Assembly: GCA_964412555.1 (NCBI GenBank) | Contig: CAYPPG010000052.1 | Location: 1 to 56,550 of the forward strand | Length of the DNA stretch: 56,550 nucleotides | Source: CAYPPG01 sp964412555 | GTDB lineage: Bacteria > Hinthialibacterota > Hinthialibacteria > Hinthialibacterales > Hinthialibacteraceae | Reading direction: 5' to 3' | Shown: in pieces, positions 8,900 through 17,400 of the stretch | Position numbering within the stretch: position 1 is the stretch's first letter | Layout of the letters: each line of letters begins with the position of its first letter | The notes under the pieces: model-generated | The model's input: the letters and a program-made list of their open reading frames with translations, nothing else | The model's database searches: none | Told to the model about the DNA's origin: nothing | Translations under genes and position numbers: made by a program

Positions 8900-9034
8900 A
8901 TGATTGATCGTGTTAGCAGAGACGAACCGAATGGCACTGCTATCCTTCAAGCATTCCGGAAGGCGGATACTATGAATTATCCTCGAAAATCCCATGAAGA
9001 GCTTCTGCGGAAGCTGCATAAGGTACGAGAATAA
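8900..9034 (+). CDS. Possible small protein, 44 codons
   Basis: A short frame ATG 8900 to TAA 9034 encodes a basic, helix-prone peptide ending SHEELLRKLHKVRE. There is no clear ribosome-binding site and no family is recognised. It could be a small protein, the 5' stump of a lost gene, or chance. It lies between the HD-GYP operon and a convergent toxin gene. Confidence 0.25.
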   Translation: MIDRVSRDEPNGTAILQAFRKADTMNYPRKSHEELLRKLHKVRE

Positions 9035-9052
9035 ATATCACATATCCATACT

Positions 9053-9358
9053 CTAACCGATTCGCTCTGTCCAGTAACCTGGTTTTCGGCTATCGTGAGC
9101 AACTGCTAAAATCCAAATAGCATCCGGTTGTTCACAGTAGAATAAATTGAAGGGAAAATATGAAAGATGATATTTTCTAATGGAACCAGCACCATAAAAG
9201 GTTTTGATTCCGATTTTTGGATTACGAGACACAGTCTCTTCTGCTGAAAAAACCACTTCTTGAAATCTTTCACCTAAACCGGCTCTCTGTTGTTCGTAAT
9301 ACAAAGCGGAACTATCAAACTCTTGTGTGGCTTCAGGATGATAATATATCGGTTTCAC
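9053..9358 (-). CDS. RelE/ParE-superfamily toxin
   Basis: A 101-residue protein from GTG 9358, which overlaps the antitoxin stop (GTGA). The fold cues match ParE/RelE toxins: PIYYHPEATQEFDSSALYYE at the N-terminus, a central helix with GLGERFQEVV, the GIKTFYGAGSIRKYHLSYFPFNLFY strand pair, and a terminal IWILAVAHDSRKPGYW. The last element is typical of the ParE-like group that goes with short 'addiction module' antitoxins. The target could be mRNA on the ribosome or DNA gyrase; it cannot be told here. The frame is also open upstream to 9481, but the GTG start and overlap are more likely. Confidence 0.88.
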   Translation of the reverse strand: MKPIYYHPEATQEFDSSALYYEQQRAGLGERFQEVVFSAEETVSRNPKIGIKTFYGAGSIRKYHLSYFPFNLFYCEQPDAIWILAVAHDSRKPGYWTERIG

Positions 9359-9552
9359 GACTTTTTTTGCTGAATCTGCTGAATCTGCGTGCGAATCCGT
9401 TGATGTACATCTTTCGACGGGATCATCTTGACTTTCTTCGACTTCAGTTCTGCTAATCGTCGCTCTGTTTCCCGCCCCCATGCCTCGTCGATTTCTTTTT
9501 CTTCTTCGGCTGTGAGTTTTTTTCCTTCAAATTCCCGCAAAGATATTGCCAT
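9355..9552 (-). CDS. Addiction-module antitoxin paired with RelE/ParE toxin
   Basis: About 65 residues from ATG 9552 (an upstream ATG at 9570 gives 71). The segment EIDEAWGRETERRLAELKS followed by KVKMIPSKDV is the hallmark of the short putative addiction module component family found next to ParE-like toxins. The N-terminal helix region is shorter than usual. The stop overlaps the toxin GTG by four bases, a tight operon. The protein should bind and block the toxin; this family often lacks a classical DNA-binding domain. Confidence 0.85.
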   Translation of the reverse strand: MAISLREFEGKKLTAEEEKEIDEAWGRETERRLAELKSKKVKMIPSKDVHQRIRTQIQQIQQKKS

Positions 9553-9693
9553 GATGGTGCACTCGTTCATTTTTATTTGTTATTTCCCATTATAGTGGAT
9601 TATATCTGACAACATAGTGAAAGTCATATTTTGGAAATAAGGATGGACGGCAAGGGCCTCTTACCAAGCAACGTCCAAAACCATTCTGAGACG

Positions 9694-10797
9694 TTATTCA
9701 TGATCCGCTATTTGATAACTTGTACTGCGCCCCCCTTCGGGATTTTGCATGAGTATTCCATACTCTATGAGTTCCTGAATATCTCGTAACGCTGTATCCT
9801 GGGAACATTTTGTCAGTTTGGCGTATTTACTGCTGGTCAATTTACCGGTAAATCCTTCAGTCAAACGATTGATTATGGTGCGTTGCCGATTATTGATCGG
9901 ATATTGGTTGGCCCGCTTCCAAATTCGGTCTTTTAACAAGACTTCATCCAGAGATTCTTCCGCTCGATCAATAGCCCGGCCAAGACACGCAAGAAACCAC
10001 TCCAACCAGGGAGTAATATCGAGTCCACCTTTTTGGCTTTTCTCAAGATGGGAATAGTAATCTTTCCGTTCTTGTTCGATCTGGGTTGACATACTATAAA
10101 AACGTTCTGCACTGCCATCCGCGCGAGCAAGTGCAAGATCGGCTATCGCACGGGCGATACGGCCGTTTCCATCTTCAAATGGGTGGATAGTGATGAACCG
10201 GAAATGTGCAATTCCGGATTTTAACACCGGATCAATCTCACCTGTTTCATTGAACCAATACAGAAACGTTTTCATTTCCTTTTCCAGTCGGTTCGCATCT
10301 GGGGCTTCAAAATGTACTTTTTCGCGGCCTATCGCCCCGGACACAACTTGCATAGGTCCCGCTTTTTCAGGCCGCCATGCACCAACAGTGATTTTTCGCA
10401 GCCCGCTATATCCTGTCGGAAACAATGCAGCGTGCCAGCCAAACAATCGATCCTTCGTCAAAGGTTCTCCATAATTCTGCGTTGCATCCAACATCATTTC
10501 GACCACTCCATCAACATTCCGATCCACGGGTGTAAGTCCGCCAATATCAATCCCAAGTTTTTGAGCGATGGAGGATCGAACCTGTTCCACATCGAGAATC
10601 TCGCCCTCGATGGCGCTTGATTTAACCACTTCTGAACTAAGAATCTTCAAATTCGCTTCTGAACGTAAGGAAAAACCAAGGCTACCCATCCTTCCAAGAA
10701 GAAGCCCCTGATGATGCCGTATATCGGCAAGCATGGCTAACCGATTCATATCCCATGTCAAATTCGGCCAATCGGCTCGTTCATGAATATACTGCAT
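9694..10797 (-). CDS. Fic family protein, class II with N-terminal inhibitory helix
   Basis: A 367-residue Fic protein. The active motif HPFEDGNGRIAR (205-216) matches HxFx(D/E)GNGRxxR, so it is likely an active AMP-transferase. The inhibitory motif SSAIEG (60-65, consensus S/TxxxEG/N) sits before the core, as in class II Fic proteins that need no separate antitoxin. A DUF4172-like N-terminus and a C-terminal winged-helix-like segment (KLTKCSQDTALRDIQELIEYGIL) complete it. ATG 10797 is chosen over the longer frame because a sigma70-type promoter with -10 at 10820-10825 lies just upstream. The target protein is unknown. Confidence 0.93.
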   Translation of the reverse strand: MQYIHERADWPNLTWDMNRLAMLADIRHHQGLLLGRMGSLGFSLRSEANLKILSSEVVKSSAIEGEILDVEQVRSSIAQKLGIDIGGLTPVDRNVDGVVEMMLDATQNYGEPLTKDRLFGWHAALFPTGYSGLRKITVGAWRPEKAGPMQVVSGAIGREKVHFEAPDANRLEKEMKTFLYWFNETGEIDPVLKSGIAHFRFITIHPFEDGNGRIARAIADLALARADGSAERFYSMSTQIEQERKDYYSHLEKSQKGGLDITPWLEWFLACLGRAIDRAEESLDEVLLKDRIWKRANQYPINNRQRTIINRLTEGFTGKLTSSKYAKLTKCSQDTALRDIQELIEYGILMQNPEGGRSTSYQIADHE

Positions 10798-10819
10798 AAT
10801 CACCGTACCTTTTGCGGAG

Positions 10820-10848
10820 ATTATACTTGTATTCTCCGCAATGAACAA
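10820..10848 (-). promoter_or_regulatory. Probable sigma70 promoter of fic
   Basis: On the minus strand TTGTTC (10843-10848) and TATAAT (10820-10825) are separated by 17 bases, 22 bases before the fic ATG. An equivalent promoter occurs at 11613-11641 with identical spacing to a fic-like start codon. Confidence 0.6.
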
Positions 10849-10924
10849 TGATTCACCATAAAAACACTCGTAAAATGAGCAATTTTTTTGATAAATTTTG
10901 TTTTTGGGATGATGAAACAATTGA

Positions 10925-11476
10925 TTACTCGAAGATATCTTTGACCGCAATAGACCAACCGGCAACAACATCCCCCAGTTCCAATGTATCGTTTTCTGTT
11001 AATATGACGATGTCCGTACTAGAGCGAAAAACCGTTATGGTTCGGGTTGGCGGATTGACAGTAATAACCATTTGAGTTCCGGATCCTAGCCAGTCAAATA
11101 CTTTCTCTTCGACTTCGGTATACACATCATTAGGTGAAATGACTTCAACAACAAGATCCGGAGCGCCTGGCCAATATCCCACAATATCACCGACTTGTTG
11201 AATTCGTTCCCGGCAGACAAAAGCAACATCTGGGGCACGGACTGTATCAGGATTCGATGCGATCTTGAATCCTGTTTCAGCAGCATAGACGGTACCCAGT
11301 TGTTTTTCTTTGACATACTGATGAAGAGGAGCGGATATATTCATTATAATTCTTCCATGTTGAGAGCCGGGTGGGGACATTTTTTTGAGTTCTCCCTGAA
11401 TTAACTCATAGCAGAAATCATCGTTCGGCATCCGAATGAGTTCTTCCGCAGTCATTTTTTGTAATGTGGTTGTCAT
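10925..11476 (-). CDS. Uma2 family (DUF820) nuclease-fold protein
   Basis: A 183-residue Uma2/DUF820 protein. The core shows ELIQGELKKMSPPGSQHGRII, then RAPDVAFVCRE and APDLVVEVISPNDVYTEVEEKVFDWL. These hold the acidic and lysine-type residues of the PD-(D/E)XK-like fold. These proteins are widespread and often multicopy in cyanobacteria and candidate phyla. They are thought to be nucleases or mobile-element-associated proteins, but their role is not settled. The gene is flanked on both sides by copies of the fic promoter and start codon. Confidence 0.88.
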   Translation of the reverse strand: MTTTLQKMTAEELIRMPNDDFCYELIQGELKKMSPPGSQHGRIIMNISAPLHQYVKEKQLGTVYAAETGFKIASNPDTVRAPDVAFVCRERIQQVGDIVGYWPGAPDLVVEVISPNDVYTEVEEKVFDWLGSGTQMVITVNPPTRTITVFRSSTDIVILTENDTLELGDVVAGWSIAVKDIFE

Positions 11477-11554
11477 CGTATCACCTTAATTCAGAATTCA
11501 TTCGATTGGATAGTAGTTCAAAAGCCTCTATTTATTTTGGGAAAAAAGCCTATA

Positions 11555-11641
11555 TCAAATGTAATCGGTTCTTTCATGAATATACCGCATAATCTCCGCA
11601 TCTTTTTCAAAAATTATACTCTCTATTCATTGCCTAGACAA
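11555..11641 (-). pseudogene. Duplicated fic promoter and first codons, gene lost
   Basis: ATG 11590 opens MRYIHERTDYI then a stop (11555-11557), matching the Fic start MQYIHERADW. Upstream lie TATAAT (11613-11618) and TTGTCT (11636-11641) with a 17-base spacer. The distance from start codon to -10 box equals that of the intact fic gene. This is a remnant of a second fic-like gene, or a duplication of the fic 5' end, on the other side of Uma2. Confidence 0.75.
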
Positions 11642-11812
11642 TAATGGAGGTATATTCAGACATACATTCATATGTGTCGCTTCTGTTGCTCACACCTTCT
11701 TTTCTCCTTGCTATACTCTTACTACAATCATCTATCAGGATAATAACCTAATCCGGATAATGTTTTTGAGATACGTTCGAAACGATTATGCCTTATGCAA
11801 TAGGAGAAAGAA

Positions 11813-12205
11813 ATGGTGAAATACATTTTGAAATATGTAGGCGTATTTGTTTTGGGGATCATCATCACATACTTTGTGATGAGACAATCCCCACAATGCA
11901 TCCCACTCCCGGAGGGCAATTACGTCATGGATTCTTATTTCATCTTTCACGATGAAGACTTCGGGACGAGGATTTTAGAAAGAAGCCGAAGTGGAATTAC
12001 CAGCAAAGTTTTTATTCCCGGAAGCCATTATCACAAACTGTTGACAGAAATGACCAATCCGGAAATATTGAATTATGGAGGGGAAGAAATTCTCTTTATG
12101 CGGTCCGTTCATTTCGATAAAGATTCCATCGACATTAAACCAAAATTTTACAAAGTGATTGCGGATGAGCTGGTGGAACTGAAAGTTTCTTCCACAAAAG
12201 AATGA
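11813..12205 (+). CDS. Small membrane-anchored or exported protein of unknown function
   Basis: A 130-residue protein. Residues 5-23 (ILKYVGVFVLGIIITYFVM) form an N-terminal hydrophobic anchor or uncleaved signal. The remainder is soluble and mixed, with a likely beta-rich region. No family is recognised. The start has a good purine-rich site (AGGAGAAAGAA) just before ATG 11813. It is a monocistronic plus-strand gene, upstream of the DapA-like gene by 44 bases, so the two may be co-transcribed. Confidence 0.7.
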   Translation: MVKYILKYVGVFVLGIIITYFVMRQSPQCIPLPEGNYVMDSYFIFHDEDFGTRILERSRSGITSKVFIPGSHYHKLLTEMTNPEILNYGGEEILFMRSVHFDKDSIDIKPKFYKVIADELVELKVSSTKE

Positions 12206-12249
12206 TCTACCGTATTGCTAAAATCGAAAAATAAGAAGAAAGATACTTT

Positions 12250-13239
12250 ATGCCTTTTATTCATCCAATAACAAAACAAGAAATCCGTGACTTTTTTGTC
12301 GGGGTGATCGCTCCGATGTTCACTCCCGCGAACGAGGACGGCAGTATCGATATTGCCGGTTTGCAGGATTATACGAAATGGTTGGTCAAGAATCCCACCG
12401 TGACCACTCTGTTCTGTCGTTCCGGTGTCGGCCGAATGTACTCGTATTCTATCGAAGAAGCGAAAAGAGCATTCGAACACGTTTTGGAAATTGCCGAAGG
12501 GAAAAAAACGGTATTCTGTGGAACAAGCGGTGAATTCGACGGGAACTTCGACATCAAGGTCGATGCCTCATGCTATATCGATCAAACATTGAAGTTAAGC
12601 GCCTTTGCGAAAGAGAATGGAGCAGCGGCTGTCGTCCTGGTTGTTCCTGCGGGTATTCAGATTACAAATGGCTCTACGGTTCATGAAACGATCCTTCATT
12701 TTTTCAAAACGATTCATGAGAACACGGATATTCCTATCATTATCTATAATCCGCAGAATCTTCCGGCTGAATATCATACGACTCCTCGATTGGTCCGCGA
12801 GTTATCATGCCTGCCAAGAATTATCGGGATGAAACTCTCAACAACAGATATGTATTGGATGGGGGAACTTATCCGAGCGGGGGAGGGAGAAGATTTTGTG
12901 ATGGTTGCCGGTTCGGAATGCGCGTATTATCAGGCGGTAATGACGGGAGCCATCGGTGTAATCGGGCAGGGATGCAGTATCTATCCTCATATTTTACGGC
13001 GAATATTGGATGCGATCGATGAAAACAACTTTGCCGCCGCACGCCGGGCGCAATTTGACGTGAACCACGCGTTGGAGGGATTTCAAAACCTGATGCCGGA
13101 TATCAGCGGATTTGCTTATCTTCGGAAAAAAGGTTTAAAAGTCTCCCCTTACTGCCGTGACGGTACACCTCCCCTCGATCAAGACACAGTCGAAACCATC
13201 TATAAAAAAGTCGATCCAATCTGCCGTGAATACGCCTAG
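12250..13239 (+). CDS. DapA/NanA-superfamily aldolase
   Basis: A 329-residue TIM-barrel protein of the dihydrodipicolinate synthase/N-acetylneuraminate lyase family. The Schiff-base lysine is Lys195 in IIGMKLSTTD and the catalytic tyrosine is Tyr166 in IIIYNPQ. The carboxylate-binding GxxGE motif expected near residue 57 is replaced by CRSGVGR, which argues against canonical DapA and for another 2-keto-acid or sugar-acid substrate. A GTSGE sequence occurs later (91-95). No lysine-pathway gene is adjacent. Length exceeds DapA by about 35 residues. Confidence 0.88.
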   Translation: MPFIHPITKQEIRDFFVGVIAPMFTPANEDGSIDIAGLQDYTKWLVKNPTVTTLFCRSGVGRMYSYSIEEAKRAFEHVLEIAEGKKTVFCGTSGEFDGNFDIKVDASCYIDQTLKLSAFAKENGAAAVVLVVPAGIQITNGSTVHETILHFFKTIHENTDIPIIIYNPQNLPAEYHTTPRLVRELSCLPRIIGMKLSTTDMYWMGELIRAGEGEDFVMVAGSECAYYQAVMTGAIGVIGQGCSIYPHILRRILDAIDENNFAAARRAQFDVNHALEGFQNLMPDISGFAYLRKKGLKVSPYCRDGTPPLDQDTVETIYKKVDPICREYA

Positions 13240-13320
13240 ACAACTCTTTACAATAGAATCATTTACTTTATGTTCGTTTGACCATACAGTAGCGAATAGC
13301 ATCAAGGGCTAGCTGGAAAC

Positions 13321-13780
13321 CTTGGTACCCCAAGGACAGACTTCGTATTGCCCTTGGCACCCGATCCAAAATGGGTAGCAAGGGTAAGCGAAGTCTACCC
13401 TTGCGGAATGGCANNNNNNNNNNNNNNNNNNNNNNNNNNNNNNNNNNNNNNNNNNNNNNNNNNNNNNNNNNNNNNNNNNNNNNNNNNNNNNNNNNNNNNN
13501 NNNNNNNNNNNNNCAAGGGTAAGCGAAGTCTACCCTTGCGGAGTAGCACTAAGTAGCAAGGACAGACTTCGCATTGTCCTTGGCACCCGATCCAAAATGG
13601 GTAGCAAGGGTAAGCGAAGTCTACCCTTGCGGAATGGCACTAAGTAACAAGGACAGACTTCGTATTGCCCTTGGCACCCGTTCCAAAATGGGTAGCAAGG
13701 GTAAGCGAAGTCTACCCTTGCGGAGTAGCACTAAGTAGCAAGGACAGACTAACACTTGTCCTTGCTACCCGGATTATATT
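13321..13780. repeat. 91-bp tandem repeat array, interrupted by an assembly gap
   Basis: The repeat core, beginning CAAGGGTAAGCGAAG, starts at 13379, 13514, 13605 and 13696; the last three are exactly 91 bases apart. Each unit holds two imperfect palindromes, one ending in CTACCCTTG and one of the form CAAGGA...TCCTTG, and a spacer containing CCAAAATGGG. The last unit ends in a variant CAAGGACAGACTAAC with CTTGTCCTTG. Units differ at a few sites (for example GGAATGGC or GGAGTAGC). The distance from the first to the second core is 135 because 100 N fill part of it, so the true copy number is unknown. Copies related to the core occur at 2917, 3206 and 30689. Confidence 0.93.
13414..13513. other. 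Run of 100 N: scaffold gap
   Basis: Exactly 100 N, the conventional placeholder for a gap of unknown size. It falls inside the 91-bp repeat array, so reads probably could not resolve the array, and real bases are missing here. Confidence 0.98.
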
Positions 13781-13795
13781 TCAGGAGTACAAGCC

Positions 13796-16291
13796 ATGAG
13801 AATTCTACAACACGCCATGTATTTGGTTACGATATTGACTTTCGCCATGTTGATGGCTATTCCTTCGCCTTTTGCTCAAGAAGCGATTTCTCTCGATCGT
13901 GAAATTGCCGGTGAATTGACACAGAATCAACCGGCTGCTGAATATACCTTCAATGCATCGCGGGGGGATATTTTGGAAATCCTGTGGGATATCGAAGAGC
14001 GGGATTTTGAGATTCGCCTCTCCCTTCTCGACGTATTAGGGAATGTCGTAGCATCCAGCGGCGGTACCAACTATCCCAATTTTTCAGGCGTCTACATGCA
14101 GGTCGAGATTCCTTTGAACGGGAGTTATACCATCCGGCTGGAGGCCTTTGATTTTTCCGAATCGGTTCCGTACACGCTTCTAATCACCGAATTCCCTGGT
14201 GATGAACAGCGCCGAACCATCGGACTTTTCGAATCGAAGAGCGGGATCATCGGTCCCAATCTTGATCAGGATGAATTTCTCATTGCATTGCGTCGGGGAA
14301 ATCCGGCTTTGTTTATTGTCACTACTCCCAAAGACATACTCGATTCGCTGGTCGCCGTCATTGATCCGCAGGGCAATGTCGCCGATTTGAATTATGATTT
14401 TTTTGGATCGATGTCGGCTGTTTTGTTCGATCCCGAGGTCAGCGGCAATTATTTGATCATCGTAGCGGGACAATATGAAGGAGCAGCCGGCCCCTATACA
14501 TTGGTTGTCAATCCCGTTCCTATTTTCTCCGCACCGTTCACCAGTTTGGAAGAGATTGTCATTCCAGGGGATGTCTTTGCTTTTGAAGTGGAAGTGAAAG
14601 AAAGCAAAACATATGAATTCATGGTGACCGGTGTCGATGATTTTCGCCCCTTCATCGTTTTGATGGATGCCAACCGGAACGTCATTGCCAGAAACGTTCC
14701 AAACACCGAAATTGCAGTGACCAGCATCCCCGGTTTTACACCCTTGCAGGATGAGACTCTTTACTTATATGTTATGGGAGAAACCACGAAATCTGTCGGT
14801 CCATTTCAAGTGGATGTAACCGAAGTGGAGGATGAAGAAAACGGCATTCAATTACATTTGAACAGCCCATTCTCCGGGGTGATCGGCCCCGTGGATGATG
14901 TCGATGAATTTGTATTTTCCGCTGAAGCGGATCAACCCTATTCCATCCTCGTCGATCCAACCTGGCATTCACTGGATCCGGCTGTTCGCATTACCGATCA
15001 AAACGACACGGAAGTGTTCTATAACGACAATTCCGCCAATGGATTGTATTCTCTTTTGAGCAATATCACATTTCCGGCTGCCGGTGATTATACACTTGAA
15101 ATATCTGCATCTCCCGAACAACAAAACAAACTGGCTTTGACTGGTGTCTATGTCATTGAAATGGCAACTGGTACACCGTTCGATCAAGCACCGCCTCGCA
15201 TTGTAGAACGGAACATTCAAGTCGAATCCATCGCCGGCGGTGCACAAATTCAAATACCAACCAACGCGATATTCGACGATACTTTTCCCCTATCAGCGAC
15301 ATTGACTTTGGATCACAGCGGTAAAGAAATTCTTTTCGACATCTTGAGAGATACACCCACCGAGTTGGTTGTTGAGTCACCGCCGGATGAAGTCTTTTTC
15401 CTGGTCGCTTCCGATTCTGCGGACCGCCACAGCGCTTCCGGTGTTACGCTTCCGCCGCCATCCGTCATTGCGACTCTGGAAGGAACTCCTTATGGAATGG
15501 CGATCGATCGGCAGAACAATATGTATATTACAGATGCCGACATTGGCGGTGTGTACCAAGTGACCATAGACGGTGCTACAAAATATGTCCTGCTCGATCA
15601 AGGTTCTGGAGGTGGAACGCTAGGTCCGAATGCCCTGGCAATTGATCATGAGGATAATCTGTATCTCTCCAACGGATTTATGCACTCGATCGTCAAATTT
15701 TCGCCACTAGGGGGAACGGAGGTCTTCGCGGAAGGACTGAATTTCCCGGTCGATATCGCCTTTGACGAAGAGGGAGTGATGTATGTGGCTCAAATCGGTT
15801 CGGATACTATCGATAAAATCTATCCGGACGGCACAATCGAGACGTTGGTCACAACCATTCGCAATCCCAATGGATTGGCGTTCTCGCCGGATGGTCAATT
15901 GTATGTTTGTAATAATGATCAGGAAAACAGTGCGGTGTATCGTATTCATGAAGATGGAACAGCGGAGCCGTTTGTTACCCAGTTCGCCGAATCACTTCAA
16001 GGAATGGCATTCGATCAAGACGGTTACCTTTACGTCGCCGATGGCATATTAGGGCTGGTTTTCCGGATCAGTCCGGACGGTGATTACCGAGTCTTCACAC
16101 GCGGACTTTCCGGACCTGTCGATCTGGCTTTTGGTTATGGTGATAACGCAAAAACTCTTTTTGCGACGAATATGGGGATCGAGGCGGCCGGACTCTATCC
16201 CACACAGGTCATTGCGATTCCTACCGGCCGACGAGGAATCCCCCTTCCATATGGTACTGTAACGGATGTCGAAAGTTGGATGCTCTATTGA
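13796..16291 (+). CDS. Large secreted protein: PPC-type domains plus NHL-type beta-propeller
   Basis: An 831-residue protein with a signal peptide (hydrophobic 6-24, Ala-type cleavage near 28). Residues 30-460 contain repeated beta-sandwich modules of the pre-peptidase C-terminal (PPC) type, each with phrases like YTIRLEAFD and GDYTLEISA. From about 562 to 800 lie repeats such as PNGLAFSPDGQLYV and LQGMAFDQDGYLYVAD, typical of NHL/SMP-30 six-bladed propellers. It is likely exported to the periplasm or cell surface, perhaps binding polysaccharide or protein. AGGAG lies upstream of ATG 13796. The 91-bp array ends right at its ribosome-binding site. Confidence 0.88.
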   Translation: MRILQHAMYLVTILTFAMLMAIPSPFAQEAISLDREIAGELTQNQPAAEYTFNASRGDILEILWDIEERDFEIRLSLLDVLGNVVASSGGTNYPNFSGVYMQVEIPLNGSYTIRLEAFDFSESVPYTLLITEFPGDEQRRTIGLFESKSGIIGPNLDQDEFLIALRRGNPALFIVTTPKDILDSLVAVIDPQGNVADLNYDFFGSMSAVLFDPEVSGNYLIIVAGQYEGAAGPYTLVVNPVPIFSAPFTSLEEIVIPGDVFAFEVEVKESKTYEFMVTGVDDFRPFIVLMDANRNVIARNVPNTEIAVTSIPGFTPLQDETLYLYVMGETTKSVGPFQVDVTEVEDEENGIQLHLNSPFSGVIGPVDDVDEFVFSAEADQPYSILVDPTWHSLDPAVRITDQNDTEVFYNDNSANGLYSLLSNITFPAAGDYTLEISASPEQQNKLALTGVYVIEMATGTPFDQAPPRIVERNIQVESIAGGAQIQIPTNAIFDDTFPLSATLTLDHSGKEILFDILRDTPTELVVESPPDEVFFLVASDSADRHSASGVTLPPPSVIATLEGTPYGMAIDRQNNMYITDADIGGVYQVTIDGATKYVLLDQGSGGGTLGPNALAIDHEDNLYLSNGFMHSIVKFSPLGGTEVFAEGLNFPVDIAFDEEGVMYVAQIGSDTIDKIYPDGTIETLVTTIRNPNGLAFSPDGQLYVCNNDQENSAVYRIHEDGTAEPFVTQFAESLQGMAFDQDGYLYVADGILGLVFRISPDGDYRVFTRGLSGPVDLAFGYGDNAKTLFATNMGIEAAGLYPTQVIAIPTGRRGIPLPYGTVTDVESWMLY

Positions 16292-16342
16292 TATAAATTA
16301 TTTAAGCAATTGAGGAGGGAATCGAATCGTAACGAAGCATAT

Positions 16343-17143
16343 TTAGTGAATAGGCCACTCCTGGATCGCGGCTTCTTCAACAGTTTCAACTTTCACATAT
16401 GCCACATGAGCGATACCCGACCAGGTTCCAATGCGTACGCCGCCTGATGGAAATTCGTTCAAGGGATCTTCTGCCGTCAAAATCCAATCCGGTTCGTCGT
16501 CTTCATATCGCCAGACTTTGGCCCGAATGACATTGCCAACCGCTTGGATTGATAACCAATACCATTGATTACTGACTGGCCTCGGGACGACATCGCGGGT
16601 TGCGTAATACACATAATCTTCTTCTTCTCCCCGCAATTCAGCATCGCCGCCACGAGTGAAAATGAAAAAGGAAGTCGGACCGTCTTCCGGTACAACATCG
16701 CGCGGTCCGTTGTCATCGCCGTCGTATTCCACTTCATAACAATTTTCGGGATCTTGTGAAAACGGGTCATATTCCTGGCAGCGAATCCCGATGTGAAAAT
16801 CGCTGTCGCCCTCTTCTCCACTAATGAGCCGATCCACAAACAAAACGGTAACTCGATAATCGGTAAGGGATTTCACTTCATCGGCTTCCAAGCCGATATG
16901 GACTGTACCGCCGCCACCGTCTCCGCCTAATACCAATACGCCGGGGCCATGTTCGGGAACGTCATCGGCTTCATCCGCCCAAACCAAATCCGCGTACTGC
17001 CACCACTGCCAATACATTGGATCCTGTCCGTCTACACTGTCTCCCATAAAATCATCCTCGAAAACGACTTCTCCCATTGTCGGAAAAGCAATAATCGATA
17101 TTACAATCAGCCATAAAACAAATGAAAAACCTTTCGTATTCAT
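16343..17143 (-). CDS. Secreted protein of unknown function, beta-sandwich-like
   Basis: 266 residues from ATG 17143, which follows a strong AGGAGG. The N-terminus is a signal peptide (hydrophobic 6-22, TMG end). The mature part starts VVFEDDFMGDSVDGQDPMYW, a DDF...W pattern like the laminin-G/concanavalin-type (DUF1080-like) fold. It is acidic and rich in Trp, with the GVRIGTWSGIAHVAYVKVE segment typical of that fold. It may bind carbohydrate or protein outside the cell. It is convergent with the PPC-propeller gene, 51 bases apart. Confidence 0.8.
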   Translation of the reverse strand: MNTKGFSFVLWLIVISIIAFPTMGEVVFEDDFMGDSVDGQDPMYWQWWQYADLVWADEADDVPEHGPGVLVLGGDGGGGTVHIGLEADEVKSLTDYRVTVLFVDRLISGEEGDSDFHIGIRCQEYDPFSQDPENCYEVEYDGDDNGPRDVVPEDGPTSFFIFTRGGDAELRGEEEDYVYYATRDVVPRPVSNQWYWLSIQAVGNVIRAKVWRYEDDEPDWILTAEDPLNEFPSGGVRIGTWSGIAHVAYVKVETVEEAAIQEWPIH

Positions 17144-17366
17144 GAGTATCCTCCTGGATAAGAAAATGAAAACAATAATATATGATCGAATGTACGATTG
17201 ATGCAACATACCATATTTATGATTGCATGGCAACGGATAATTCTTTCTCCCCTAAAGAATTCCAAGTTTTTACTTCTTTAACTGGACTAAACAGCTGGTT
17301 TTGTATTATCTTAGAAAAGAGAAAGAATTGCATAGGATCATGGATGGAATTCCAGGTAATGATTTT

Positions 17367-17372
17367 TATAAT
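17367..17372 (+). promoter_or_regulatory. Possible -10 box of the pseudopilin operon
   Basis: TATAAT lies 28 bases upstream of the GspG-like ATG at 17401. No good -35 hexamer sits at 16-18 bases before it, so the call rests on the -10 alone. Confidence 0.3.
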
Positions 17373-17400
17373 AGTAAATTTCAACTCCGAAGAGTGAATC

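Noticed and set aside
13268..13647. ORFs spanning the N gap in the repeat array
   Set aside because: They run through the N run and the repeats and cannot be evaluated; no start signals.
13321..13780. CRISPR array at the 91-bp repeats
   Set aside because: The repeats are directly adjacent with no unique spacers, and no cas genes are present.
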